This document shows, piece after piece, positions 51,901-61,649 of a DNA stretch of 64,000 nt (its first letter is position 1; each line of letters opens with the position of its first letter). Origin of the DNA: Streptomyces sclerotialus (lineage in GTDB: Bacteria; Actinomycetota; Actinomycetes; Streptomycetales; Streptomycetaceae); contig JODX01000006.1 in the NCBI GenBank assembly GCA_000719105.1, forward strand, positions 1-64,000, written 5' to 3'. The translations under genes and the position numbers were made by a program. The notes under the pieces are model-generated. The model was not told the DNA's origin. It saw only the letters and a program-made list of their open reading frames with translations, and ran no database searches.

Positions 51901-54900
51901 CTACTTCTTCGAGGCGGCGCGACGGCCTCGGGTTGCGGCCGGGGGCCGCCAAGCGCGGAGGTCGTCGTCGGTGAGTCCGTGCACGCCCTGCAACTGCTGG
52001 CGGTAACTGGCGAAGAAGTCCGCCGGGGAGCCGCTGTAGAGCATGTCGAACTCGTTGTGCCACTGGTACAGCCACGGCTGAAGCTCCAGCGAGCCCGCGA
52101 GGAACGGGGTGATCTCCTCGGCGGTCAGCGCGGTGTTGGTGTAGTACGTGGCGAGGGCCTGCGCCTGCTCACGGTGGTCCCAGCCGGCCCACCCGTACAG
52201 CTCGGGTGTGGCGGCGTTGGTCTGCCCGTAGGAGATGAACCGCTCTTTGGGCACGTCGAGCTTGCCGCGCGCCTTCCAGTACGAGGCGCGCAGGAAGTCG
52301 GCCGAAGTGTACTTCGGCGGTACGGGGATGGAGTCCCGAATCTTCCGCTTGGCCGACTCGTCGGGCGCGGCGTCCTCCTTGCGCTGAAGGTCCCACACCT
52401 CTTCCCAGTCGGCCCGCTTCTTGAGCCCGGAGGGCTTGTAGCGCAGGGCAGAGAGGAACGGCACATGCTCGTCGGTGATCAGCTCGGCGACGACCTTCGC
52501 CAGCTCCTTGCGGGGCGCGTAGAGCTTGGCTACGGACGCGAAGTCTTCGTCGCGGGAGAGGGCGTCGGTGAGGCGGGCCAGGGTGAGGATGGTGGGCTGA
52601 CCGTTCTCGTCGAACCAGAGGTCGCGGTTCTCCATACGGTCGAGCAGCCAGGAGCAGAGGGCCTTCTCCTGGAGGGCGTCCCAGCCTTCGGTGGCCCAGC
52701 GGCGCTTGTACTCGGGGCGCTCGACCATGTTGATGGCGCGATTCGACTCGATGGCGTTAATGCGCTTCTGGACAATCTCTCGGTAGGAGGCGGGCCAGCG
52801 AGCGGGGATCTCCGTGAGGGGGGTGGAGTTGTGCCTCTTGAACCACTCGTCGCTGGCCTCACCTGCGGCTACACGGCGGGCGAGGGCGATTTCGAAGGCT
52901 CGCTCACCGAGGGCGATCTCGGGAATTCTGGGGTCGTCGGGGTTTTCGGAGACACGAAGGTCATCTGAGTGGAGGTTGTAGAGAGAGTAAACTTGCCAGT
53001 CCAACTCCTCTTGAAGCGCAATCATGCTGCCACGGGTAGATTCCCAAGTGGCACGAGCTTCTCGCAAGACATTGACCGTGGGGATAGATCCGGCAGCCAC
53101 AGCCTCGGGCGCAGCGGAGATGAACTGCCGAGACAGGATATCTAGAGCAGCGGAAACAACAGTGGGAAATTGGAGCGGTAGAGGGAAATCCGCAACATTA
53201 CTGCCGTTGAACTGGTAGAACTTTTCCCACTCCTCACTGGCGATTCCTCCCCCAATGCCACCGTGCCCCTTACTATGGCAAACCATTTTCAACCACAGGG
53301 CGGCAGTGGAACTATTTAGTAGGCCGAGGAGCCGAAAATGCTCCTCTTCGCTAGCATCTTCTCGAAGTTTGAGCACAGGCGCGGTTCTATTGAAGACATT
53401 CGCACCCCGGTCCAACACAAAGTGATTATGCGTAGCAACCTCCGCGAACGCGATAGTCCACTGGTGCGCCCCTTGATCCTTGGGGATCTGATGCCACTCC
53501 CACCACGAACGACCATCCTCGAAGTAGGTCCTACCTGAAAACGTGGCACGGCTTCCCAATTCGGTCCGATAAGGCCACAGCCACCGAGCCAAATTGGGAA
53601 AGACATGCGGTCGGACCAACTCACGTCGATAGTCATACGGGTGGAAGGCGCTATCTCCGCCCTCGAAGCAATAGTCGCGCACCTCGTCGCCCATGACAAG
53701 ACGCCTGACGTAGTCGGACTCGGCGGCCACCCTCTCAAATGTGCGCGGAACCGCACTCATGGCATCATCCGATCCCATGACCCCGTAGAACCCCACCCGG
53801 TGCAATTCACGCTTCAGAACCGCCTGACGGGTCATATTGATTTGCTCAAGCATCTCCTGACCGCCGTCAGCGAGGACCCACGGATGCTTCGCAAAATGCT
53901 TCTCACGGTCGAGATTGTCCACGGAAACCCACTGACTCACCGAGCCAGGCTCTTCAATCTGCTTCGTGATCGCTTTCCATACCAGCCCCTCTTCGGGACT
54001 CTCCGGTACGGACGGTTCACCCTGCACACTTCGCACAGTTCGAATGGCCGACGATCGCTGGCCCCCGCCCCTGTTCCTGCCCACCAAGATTACCGTTGGC
54101 GTGCCATGCCCCGGAATGTAAGCACCCGACGTGTCAATGACCTCAGTCAACTCAACCGCGTGCCCAAAATATCCCTCGATAAGCTTGGCTCCGAACTCCC
54201 GCTTCATGAAAGAGTTGGCGGTAATCTGCCCGACCATGCCGTAGCCGCGCCCTTCAGTATCCCCGCGCTTAGCTAGCTCGAAGAACCGCTGCACAAATGG
54301 CACTGACAACGCATACTTACCCGCGCACGCCGAGTACAGCTCTCGATAGAAGGCATTAAGTGTCTTATCCTTGACTGTAATGTAAGGCGGATTTCCCACG
54401 ACCACGTGATATTGCCCCGGCCGCAGGATGTCCGAATACTCGTGTACGTCTTCCGTGGCATATTTGAACTCAGCCAGCTCGTCCACGAAGTCCTCGTCTA
54501 CCCCACCGAACAGGTTGCCCTGCTGGGTGCGGCGGGACTTAATCAACGAGTCTCCTACAGCCAGATGTACGGGCCAGTCATACTTCGCCGCCTCCGCCAG
54601 CGTCTGCACACCGCCCGCCGCCATCGCCGCAACCAGCAACCTGAACCGGCCAATGGCCACCGCGAACGGGTTGACGTCCACACCGTGCACCGATTTCAGC
54701 GCGGCTGACACCCGCTCGTGTACGTCCTTCCCTGGCTGTTCCTCAGCCCACAGACGCACCAGCCGCCGGAACGCTCCCAGCACAAAGTGCCCCGACCCAC
54801 ACGTAGGGTCAATCATCTTTAGATTCTCGTATCCGAACTCCTGCACCGCTGGGCTCATCGTCCGATCGAGGATGAACTCCTCTACGAACTCCGGCGTCTG

Positions 54901-55527
54901 CAGCAGCGCGTACGTTTTCCGGGCGGCCTCGCTCAGGTCCTGGTACAGGTCACCTAGGAACCGCGTGTCCCAGCCCTCCGAACCGTCCTCGTTCAGCGGG
55001 TCGGTGAAGTCGTGTACGAGGAAGCCCGCCTCGTCCCGCTGCCGCCAGAACTCAATCAGCTCACGCGCACCGTCATGCGACAGCGGGACCTGGTACAACG
55101 GGTTGTGCCGCTTGTCGAACAGCAACCGGCCCGCTTGGCCCTTACCCAGATCGTCGAACGCCTTCTCCAGCCACCCGCGGTACGTCGGGTCCTCGTCCGA
55201 CTCTACGTACGCGTCATACAGTGACTCCGCCAGCTCGCGCCGGTCGTCATCTGGCCCCGTCAGGTACGGTTCCGGAATCAGACGGTTGTCCTCGCAGAAC
55301 CGTACGAAGACCGTGCCCAGGACCCACGCCACCGCGACCTGCGTGATGCGCTCGTCCAGCCACGTGTTCCATGTGGCCGCCGTGCGCCCGAGCTTACGCG
55401 CCTGGTCGTACTCGGACCGCAGCCGTGCGCTGACCTCGTCCAGGGCCTTCACTTGCTTGCCGAGGTCGGTCTCGACCGCCTTGACCTGCTGCTTCAGGTC
55501 GTTCAACAGAGCTCTGCGGTCGATCAC
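51901..55527 (-). CDS. pglX: BREX type 2 adenine-specific DNA methyltransferase PglX
   Basis: A 1208-residue class I methyltransferase. Motif I is MIDPTCGSGHFVLGAFRRL (Asp240) and motif IV is VVVGNPPYITVKD (Asn379), so adenine-N6 methylation is expected. An N-terminal helical domain (ERITQVAVAWVLGTVFVRFCEDNRLIP) and a long C-terminal region with target recognition functions surround it. PglX modifies host DNA so that BREX can tell self from phage. The stretch encoding about residues 375-840 has roughly 50-55% GC in lines I counted, far below the flanks. I saw no long homopolymeric G tract like the phase-variable one described for S. coelicolor pglX. Start GTG 55525-55527 overlaps the pglW stop by GTGA. 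Confidence 0.94.
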   Translation of the reverse strand: MIDRRALLNDLKQQVKAVETDLGKQVKALDEVSARLRSEYDQARKLGRTAATWNTWLDERITQVAVAWVLGTVFVRFCEDNRLIPEPYLTGPDDDRRELAESLYDAYVESDEDPTYRGWLEKAFDDLGKGQAGRLLFDKRHNPLYQVPLSHDGARELIEFWRQRDEAGFLVHDFTDPLNEDGSEGWDTRFLGDLYQDLSEAARKTYALLQTPEFVEEFILDRTMSPAVQEFGYENLKMIDPTCGSGHFVLGAFRRLVRLWAEEQPGKDVHERVSAALKSVHGVDVNPFAVAIGRFRLLVAAMAAGGVQTLAEAAKYDWPVHLAVGDSLIKSRRTQQGNLFGGVDEDFVDELAEFKYATEDVHEYSDILRPGQYHVVVGNPPYITVKDKTLNAFYRELYSACAGKYALSVPFVQRFFELAKRGDTEGRGYGMVGQITANSFMKREFGAKLIEGYFGHAVELTEVIDTSGAYIPGHGTPTVILVGRNRGGGQRSSAIRTVRSVQGEPSVPESPEEGLVWKAITKQIEEPGSVSQWVSVDNLDREKHFAKHPWVLADGGQEMLEQINMTRQAVLKRELHRVGFYGVMGSDDAMSAVPRTFERVAAESDYVRRLVMGDEVRDYCFEGGDSAFHPYDYRRELVRPHVFPNLARWLWPYRTELGSRATFSGRTYFEDGRSWWEWHQIPKDQGAHQWTIAFAEVATHNHFVLDRGANVFNRTAPVLKLREDASEEEHFRLLGLLNSSTAALWLKMVCHSKGHGGIGGGIASEEWEKFYQFNGSNVADFPLPLQFPTVVSAALDILSRQFISAAPEAVAAGSIPTVNVLREARATWESTRGSMIALQEELDWQVYSLYNLHSDDLRVSENPDDPRIPEIALGERAFEIALARRVAAGEASDEWFKRHNSTPLTEIPARWPASYREIVQKRINAIESNRAINMVERPEYKRRWATEGWDALQEKALCSWLLDRMENRDLWFDENGQPTILTLARLTDALSRDEDFASVAKLYAPRKELAKVVAELITDEHVPFLSALRYKPSGLKKRADWEEVWDLQRKEDAAPDESAKRKIRDSIPVPPKYTSADFLRASYWKARGKLDVPKERFISYGQTNAATPELYGWAGWDHREQAQALATYYTNTALTAEEITPFLAGSLELQPWLYQWHNEFDMLYSGSPADFFASYRQQLQGVHGLTDDDLRAWRPPAATRGRRAASKK

Positions 55528-58500
55528 TTCACGTCTCCCTCGACACCACTCGCTACAAATTCACCGGACCCGCGATGGGCGTTGCCCACCCACGTGTCCG
55601 GAAGCTGAATCCACTCCCCCAGGCCGGCCTGATACGGCACGACCACCTGCCCGAGCCGGGGCTCACGCGAGGGGTCGCTCTGCGGAACCAGGAGCCACAG
55701 GCCCCGCCCGCCCCGCCGGGCCGCCGACGCCAGGCGGTCCAGCACGCCCAGCGCGTCGTAACGGGCGAACACCCCCGCCTCCGTCAGCAGGACGGGACCC
55801 GCCGCATCACCGCGACCGCCACCACCACCGCCACCGTTGCCCAGCAGCTCGACGATCCGCGGCTCCACCGAGCCCCACGCCGTCCGCACGAACTCCGCGA
55901 ACCGCACCGCGCCCTTCGAGCCCGGCTCGGCGGCGTCCGCCTTGAGCAGGGTCTCCCAGGTCGGCTTGGTGCCTGGCATGACCTGGGCGTGCAGGGCCTC
56001 CAAAAACAGCTCGGTCACGGACACCGTCTCGGCGCCCAGCCGTTCACCGCCTAGCTCCCGCATCGCGTCCCGTACCAACCGTTGACTCACGGTCAGCACC
56101 CGGTAACCGTCACGCCGCGCCGACGCCAGCAGCCGCTCCTCCGCGCGGATCGCGCCCGCGAGCTGCGGGTCGTCCACGTATCGCGTCGCCGTGCCCGTGC
56201 GCGTGGAGTGACGCTGGGCCCCGCTCGTGAGGTAGGTGGAGGCGTCGTCCACGCGGGTCGACAGGTAGCGGAGCGTCCCCGTGTCCTCGCGGGTGCTGAA
56301 CGACAGCTCGAAGCCGGCGTCGCGCAGTGCCTTGGTGAGCTGGCCGCCGGTGGGTAGTTCATGGGTGAGGCCGCCGCGTGCGTCCGGTACGGCCAGCTCG
56401 GGGAAGCGCGCGCGGACCCGCTCGTGGACGTCCTCGCTGGTCAGGCCGGGCTGCCGACCCTCCGGGACGCCCTCGATCCTCCGCACCAGGCCCGCCTGGG
56501 TGAGCCGCAAAGCCCGTACGAGCGACAGGTCACGCGGGTAAATCTCCAGGCGCGGAGTCGCCGCCGCGTTGGCCGACGCCGCAGCGGCCAGCTCGACCAT
56601 GCGACGCTCGTCCCAGTCGATGGCACCCGGCGGCATCTGCACCGCACCCAGCTCAGCCAGCACCGTCGCCGCCGTCGGCAACGTCTCCAGCCGGGTCAGG
56701 CGGTCCGCCGCGCGGCCCAGCCTCATCGCGTAGTCCAGCAGGCCCGGCGCGGTCGGAGTGTCCGGGGCGTCGTCCTCACGGACGTCCAGGGCCAGCAGTC
56801 CGGCGCCCAGTGCCTCCTCCGTGGCCTTGCGGTTGGGCTGGTGCTGGAACTCGGCTTCGTCGGGGACGAGTTGTTCGACCTCGACCACGGCCCGTACCGC
56901 CGCCAGCGCCAGCGCGCGGCGCTGCTCGCGGCCGGCGAGCTGGCTGCCGCGCCGGACGGCGAGTGCGTCCGCGATCTCCACCGCCGAGGCGACTCGGCCC
57001 ATCCCCACCAGCAGGTCGAGGATCTCCGCGCGCAGCGCCCGGACCGTCGGGTCGGCCTTCCAGCGCTTGCGCTCCTCCTTCAGCATTTGCGGTATCCGGC
57101 CCGCAGTGAGGCCCAGCGCCTCCGCGACGTCCTTCTGCTTGGGCCAGACACCGATGCCCGGCAGTGCGCCGTGCTCGTCGGGCAGGCGCAGCAGCAGCCG
57201 GACCATCTCGGCCTTGTTGCGGTTGGAGCCGTTGTTGTTGACGACCGGGACGAGGATCGTGGCAAGGGTGTCGAGGCTAACCGAGCGCAGGCTGCGCGGG
57301 GAGAGGCCATCGACAGCACCGGCCGCCGCCAGGCTGCCCGCCACGGCGGACTCCGCGGCGGTGAGCTGGTTCAGCTCCTCCTGAGCTTCCGCACGGCCCT
57401 CGGGGCTGAGCGGCGAGACCGGCGTCTCGTTCAGCTTCTCGCCCCACTGGCGCTGGCGCTTCTGGACCTCGTTGCGAGTCTTGGCGCCGAGGCCGGGGGC
57501 GTTCACCAGCTTGCGACGGCTGTAGTCGAGGAGTTCGCCGACCGTGGTGATCCCGAGGCCGTAGAGGAAGGACTGCGCGGCGCCCGTCAGGCCGGAGACG
57601 GTCAGCGGGGTATCTCGGGTTACCTCGGCCGCGAGGCGCTCGCGCTGCTGCTCGGCGGTCTCCGGCTCGGCGTCCGCGATCACACCGCGCGCGGTGTCTC
57701 CCTCAGCGGCGTCGGTCGGCGTCGCGGGGCGGGTGCGGTGGCTGGACGGGACGGTCTGCGAAGCGTCAAGGAACACCTTGCGCCACGCATCCCGCATCGG
57801 CTTGAGCTCGGGGAACCGCTTGCTGACGTCCCGGTGCAGGGCCTTCTGGAAGAAGGCGACGAGACCGTCTCGTACGGCCGGGTCGAACGCCTCGGCCGCG
57901 ATCGTCGGGTGCGGCCACTCCCTCCGGTCCGTCATACGGGGCGGGACGCTGCCGTCGCCCCACTTGGGCAGCTCACGCGAAGCCATCTGGTGGAGGGTGA
58001 CGGCGACGGCGTACCGCTCGGCGTGGGAGTCGTACGTACCGCGGGTGATGACGTCGACGAACGGGTCGAGGTAGCCCTCGGTGCCCGCGTCGGTGCTCTT
58101 GGCGGGGTAGCCGGCGAGCGAGAAGTCGATCAGGACCAGCTCGCGGGTGCGGTTGGGGCGGATACGGATGGCGATGTTGTCGGGCTTGATGTCCCGGTGC
58201 CAGACGCCCTCGCCCTCCAGGAAGTCGACGGCACCGAAGAGGTAGTCGCCGTACGCCTCGAGCTGGTCGACCTGGAGCCGGCCCTCCTCCCGGATCTGGC
58301 GGGCCACGGTCTCCTCGCGGCGGCGCGGCGCCTTGCGCTCGCCCGGCTCACCGCCGTCGTCGCGCTCGTCGCCGACGTACTCCAGCGCGAGAACCGTACG
58401 TCCTCCGATGCGCAGCGGCTCCGGTTCAACGAGGCGGATGATGCCGGAGTGGGGTCTGAGCCCTCGCATCACCTCGGCCTCGCGGACGAGGATGTCCCCG

Positions 58501-60215
58501 CGGTTGTCGGACAGGGCGACCTTCAGTACCGCCAGCGGACGCGTTCTCCGGGCCTCCGCCTGGAGGTCGCGTACGAGGAAGGCGCGACTGGTGGAGCCCG
58601 TGCCGAGGCGGCGGCGGATCTCCCAGCGGCCGTCGAACACGTCACCCGGGACGGCGTCGAGCGGGTCCTTGTCCGGTGCGTCGGAGGCGGTCTCGCCGGA
58701 CTCCGTCGCGGTGTCGGAGGCCGGAGCGGTGAGGGAGTCCTCGACGACCTCCAGCATCTCCAGGAAGTCGTCGACGCTGGTCAGGCGCTGGCCCGGGTTG
58801 TACGCCGTGGCCGCCTGCACCAGCTCGTCGACGTCCTCCGACAGGCCGTCCACGAGGGAGCTGGGGCGCAGCCCCTCCCCCGCCTCCAGGCGGGCGCGCA
58901 GCTCGGCCTGGCTGGCGGCCGGGGCCTTGCCGGTGGCGAGCAGGTAGGTGAGGACGCCGAGGCCGTAGACGTCGAGGGAAACCGGGTCGGGGCGCAGCGC
59001 GGTCAGCTCGGGGGCGAGGTAGGGGTCCTCGTCGTCGGCCAGGTGCATCGCGGACAGGGCGGTCGGCGCGAGCCGTGTCGCGCCCTGGCTGTCGGGGGAG
59101 GTCGTGCTGCGCTGGGTGGCGATCTGCCAGTCGGAGATCTGCAGGTGCGGGTTTAGCCATGCGGTTTCCTCACCGACCGCTCTGCCCTGGCCGCCGTCGG
59201 GGCGCGGCAGTACGTGGACGGAACGGGCGGCCAGGGCCCGGTGGTGGATGCGTCTCGCGTGCGCGGAGCGCATGGTTTCGGCGAGCTGCCGGACCAGCGC
59301 CATCCGGCCGAGGATGTCGAGCTTCTGCCCGTACTGGACCAGGTACTCATCCAGCTTCATGGTGCGTCGGTCGTAGTCGAAGACGAGCGCGGGTCCGGCC
59401 GGGTGCCCGGTCGGGAAGTACTGGCGGTACGAAACGACTCCAGGGTGGCGGAAGCGTTGCAAGACGGCCGCCTCGCGCCGAGCGGCGTTCTCCACGGACT
59501 GCCGCAGCGAGGAGTCCGAGCCGCGCTCGCTCAGGTACACACGGACCCGGGCGCGCTCGGGCAGCTCGCTGTGGCGCGCCTCGTAGTCGGCCCAGGTCTG
59601 ACCGGAGTCGAAGGGCGAGCGCTCCAGCTCGTACGGGCCGACCTTGTACTCGGCCTCGCTGCGGCGGATGCCGATCCGCTCCAGCTCGCTCTTGATGTGC
59701 CGGGAGTCGATCGCGGTGATACGGCGCCGCTCGTCGGACGGGGGCTGCTTCAGCAGCTCGACCAGCTCGGTGACCGTGTGCACACCGTTCTGGTCGTGGG
59801 CGGGCAGACGTACGCGCAGTGCGTCGTCGGTGAAGCAGACAGCCTCACCCACCCAGATACGCCGGCCGCCCTGGCCGGACCCGAGCAGGCCGGACAGCTC
59901 CTTGGCCTTCTTGTTGACCAGGTGCAGCGGGTTGCCGTGCGTACGGCGGCGGCCACCGGGGGTGGTCTGCACCCAGGTGCCGTTCTCGGAGGTGACCGAG
60001 CCGTGCCAGTCCTTCAGCTCGATCATGTAGACGCCACCGGGAGCGACGACCAGCAGGTCGACCTCGCGGACGTGTCCCGTGTTGGCGGTGAAGGTGAAGT
60101 TCGACCAGGCGCGCCAGGGGTCGGAGTCCGGCAACCGCCCCCTGATCGCCTCCAGGCCGCGGCGTTCATGATCGAACTCGGACTCGGTGACCGTGACCCA
60201 CCGGCCTTCCCGCAT
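55524..60215 (-). CDS. pglW: BREX type 2 serine/threonine kinase PglW with NERD domain
   Basis: About 1563 residues. An N-terminal NERD nuclease-related domain (REVDLLVVAPGGVYMIELKDWHG) is followed by two kinase-like domains. The first (about 200-500) is degenerate: HHRALAARSVHV at residue 325 replaces HRDxKxxN. The second (about 525-840) is complete: RRLGTGSTSRAFLV, LAVLKVAL, WHRDIKPDNIAIRI (HRD at 673) and LIDFSLAGY. Next comes a helix-hairpin-helix-like segment (LGITTVGELLDYSRRKLVNAPGLG), then a long C-terminal region. PglW is the kinase of the Pgl/BREX type 2 system and may phosphorylate partners on infection. Start ATG 60213-60215 is chosen with ggggac upstream; a GTG 12 nt earlier is possible. 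First gene of the pglW-pglX operon. Confidence 0.93.
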   Translation of the reverse strand: MREGRWVTVTESEFDHERRGLEAIRGRLPDSDPWRAWSNFTFTANTGHVREVDLLVVAPGGVYMIELKDWHGSVTSENGTWVQTTPGGRRRTHGNPLHLVNKKAKELSGLLGSGQGGRRIWVGEAVCFTDDALRVRLPAHDQNGVHTVTELVELLKQPPSDERRRITAIDSRHIKSELERIGIRRSEAEYKVGPYELERSPFDSGQTWADYEARHSELPERARVRVYLSERGSDSSLRQSVENAARREAAVLQRFRHPGVVSYRQYFPTGHPAGPALVFDYDRRTMKLDEYLVQYGQKLDILGRMALVRQLAETMRSAHARRIHHRALAARSVHVLPRPDGGQGRAVGEETAWLNPHLQISDWQIATQRSTTSPDSQGATRLAPTALSAMHLADDEDPYLAPELTALRPDPVSLDVYGLGVLTYLLATGKAPAASQAELRARLEAGEGLRPSSLVDGLSEDVDELVQAATAYNPGQRLTSVDDFLEMLEVVEDSLTAPASDTATESGETASDAPDKDPLDAVPGDVFDGRWEIRRRLGTGSTSRAFLVRDLQAEARRTRPLAVLKVALSDNRGDILVREAEVMRGLRPHSGIIRLVEPEPLRIGGRTVLALEYVGDERDDGGEPGERKAPRRREETVARQIREEGRLQVDQLEAYGDYLFGAVDFLEGEGVWHRDIKPDNIAIRIRPNRTRELVLIDFSLAGYPAKSTDAGTEGYLDPFVDVITRGTYDSHAERYAVAVTLHQMASRELPKWGDGSVPPRMTDRREWPHPTIAAEAFDPAVRDGLVAFFQKALHRDVSKRFPELKPMRDAWRKVFLDASQTVPSSHRTRPATPTDAAEGDTARGVIADAEPETAEQQRERLAAEVTRDTPLTVSGLTGAAQSFLYGLGITTVGELLDYSRRKLVNAPGLGAKTRNEVQKRQRQWGEKLNETPVSPLSPEGRAEAQEELNQLTAAESAVAGSLAAAGAVDGLSPRSLRSVSLDTLATILVPVVNNNGSNRNKAEMVRLLLRLPDEHGALPGIGVWPKQKDVAEALGLTAGRIPQMLKEERKRWKADPTVRALRAEILDLLVGMGRVASAVEIADALAVRRGSQLAGREQRRALALAAVRAVVEVEQLVPDEAEFQHQPNRKATEEALGAGLLALDVREDDAPDTPTAPGLLDYAMRLGRAADRLTRLETLPTAATVLAELGAVQMPPGAIDWDERRMVELAAAASANAAATPRLEIYPRDLSLVRALRLTQAGLVRRIEGVPEGRQPGLTSEDVHERVRARFPELAVPDARGGLTHELPTGGQLTKALRDAGFELSFSTREDTGTLRYLSTRVDDASTYLTSGAQRHSTRTGTATRYVDDPQLAGAIRAEERLLASARRDGYRVLTVSQRLVRDAMRELGGERLGAETVSVTELFLEALHAQVMPGTKPTWETLLKADAAEPGSKGAVRFAEFVRTAWGSVEPRIVELLGNGGGGGGGRGDAAGPVLLTEAGVFARYDALGVLDRLASAARRGGRGLWLLVPQSDPSREPRLGQVVVPYQAGLGEWIQLPDTWVGNAHRGSGEFVASGVEGDVK

Positions 60216-60336
60216 GCCTGTCCCCACTCATCGTTCCGACGAGGCCCGCCGTTCCCCAGGGCCGGACCTACCCGGAGGATCCTAGTCCTTTCCTGCTACT
60301 GGGCAGAAGCAAGTGAACGACGGGACTAAGGGACAT

Positions 60337-60382
60337 TCGACCCGCGCGAGAGGAATGACACACTCCGCATCACGCGGGTCGA
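60337..60382. terminator. hairpin between the DUF397 gene and pglW
   Basis: Inverted repeat TCGACCCGCG (60337-60346) and CGCGGGTCGA (60373-60382), 26-nt loop, starting 13 nt beyond the DUF397 stop on the minus strand and about 120 bp before pglW. It could instead be an operator. Confidence 0.5.
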
Positions 60383-60394
60383 TGCACTACCTAC

Positions 60395-60580
60395 TCAATC
60401 CGTGACATACCCGAGGAAATCACCCCAAGCGGACAGGGAGACCTCGAACCGCGGCCCTTCCTTGTCCTTGGAGTCACGGACGTGGACAGCTGCGGGAGCG
60501 TGTGCGATCTCCACGCAGCTGTCGCCCTGAGAACCGCTGTAGCTGCTCTTGAACCACTTCAGTTCGGCTGTCGTGCTCAT
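60395..60580 (-). CDS. DUF397 small protein
   Basis: A 61-residue DUF397 protein, with the hallmark LKWFKSSYSGSQGDSCVEIA at the start and VHVRDSKDKEGPRFEVSLSAW at the end. In Streptomyces these are encoded directly after XRE/DUF5753 regulators and act as their partner (BldB/AbaA-like or antitoxin-like roles are discussed). ATG 60578-60580 overlaps the regulator stop by ATGA. Confidence 0.92.
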   Translation of the reverse strand: MSTTAELKWFKSSYSGSQGDSCVEIAHAPAAVHVRDSKDKEGPRFEVSLSAWGDFLGYVTD

Positions 60581-61398
60581 AGCGCTCCTCGCATCCGCGT
60601 CAACAGCTCGGCGGAGTCCGCCGGGGACAGGGCCTGTGAGCGCAGTTTGGCATAGCGCATCTGCATCAGGCTGATGTCTTGCGGGTCAGAGATGAGCTGT
60701 CCAGTCTGCTGTCCTTCCGAGTACCCGAGCCACTGATGCTCCGGTGTCTCCAAGAGCTGCATGACCCCGTCCGTCCCCGCGTGATACGGCTGCCGCAACG
60801 GCATGACCTGCAACTCCACGTTCCACAGCTCCGTACACGCGAGCAGGTGGTCCAGCAGCTCCCGCGTGACCTCCTCCCCACCCGTGTGCCGCAGCAGCAC
60901 CGCCTCCTCGACGATGAAGCTGAACGCGATCGGCGGCTCGCGGCGCAGCAGCTCCTGGCGGGCCCGCCGCGCGGCGATGCGCTGCTCCAGTTGTTCCTCC
61001 GTGGGCGGAGGCGGCACGTTGAGCATCACCGCCCTTGTGTACGCCTCGGTCTGGAGCAGTCCGGGCACCACCCGGCACTCGTACGTGCACAGGCTCACCG
61101 CCGTCTCCTCCAGCAGCGCCCACTCGCGGAACCAGACGGCCAGTCCGCGCTGCCGTCCGACGTGCCGGGCCACCGCCCGCAGGACGCCGAACGATTCCAG
61201 GGCCTCCTCCACCCCCTCGACGAAGTGCGTGGTCGGCATCCGCCGGCCCTGCTCGACCGACGCCACGGAGGCGTGCGAGTAGTTGAGGCGCTCGGCGAGC
61301 TGTTCCTGCGTGAGCAGGGCCCGCTCCCGGAACACCTTCAGTGCCGCGCCGAACGCCTTGAGACTGCCCACCGGTTCGTGTTCTGTGCTGTTCCCCAT
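60577..61398 (-). CDS. XRE-family regulator with DUF5753
   Basis: A 273-residue regulator. The helix-turn-helix LLTQEQLAERLNYSHASVASVEQGRRMP is at residues about 25-55, followed by the DUF5753 sensor domain (AVWFREWALLEETAVSLCTYECRVVPGLLQTEAYTRAV, later EEAVLLRHTGGEEVTRELLDHL). ATG 61396-61398 gives MGNSTEHEPVG and fits family N-termini; the frame is open further up without support. Paired with DUF397 downstream and divergent from the HNH endonuclease gene, so it may control that gene or the pglW side. Ligand unknown. Confidence 0.9.
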   Translation of the reverse strand: MGNSTEHEPVGSLKAFGAALKVFRERALLTQEQLAERLNYSHASVASVEQGRRMPTTHFVEGVEEALESFGVLRAVARHVGRQRGLAVWFREWALLEETAVSLCTYECRVVPGLLQTEAYTRAVMLNVPPPPTEEQLEQRIAARRARQELLRREPPIAFSFIVEEAVLLRHTGGEEVTRELLDHLLACTELWNVELQVMPLRQPYHAGTDGVMQLLETPEHQWLGYSEGQQTGQLISDPQDISLMQMRYAKLRSQALSPADSAELLTRMRGAL

Positions 61399-61649
61399 GG
61401 CCACGACCCCCTTGTCGTGCTGTGGCACACCCTTGTGTCCGTACAACGGCGCAGCAGGCGGGCGAGGTTACGAGAACGGGGCGATGCGGACCCGTACAAG
61501 AGGGCGTGTACGGGTGGCATGCAGTGCCGCTGTCCGAGTGATCCGCAGCGTCTTCGTCCGGGGCACCACTGACCGGTGACCGCAGGGGAAGATCACAGTG
61601 GTGTGACATGGCTCAGCGATTGTCCTACCTTCCTATTAGTCTCCCGATC

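Noticed and set aside
51901..55527. Phase-variable homopolymeric G tract expected in pglX
   Set aside because: Reading through the gene I saw runs of five at most, so slippage control as described in S. coelicolor is not supported here.
56361..59156. 931-codon plus-strand open frame opposite pglW
   Set aside because: Antisense shadow in GC-rich DNA; the minus strand has complete kinase motifs.
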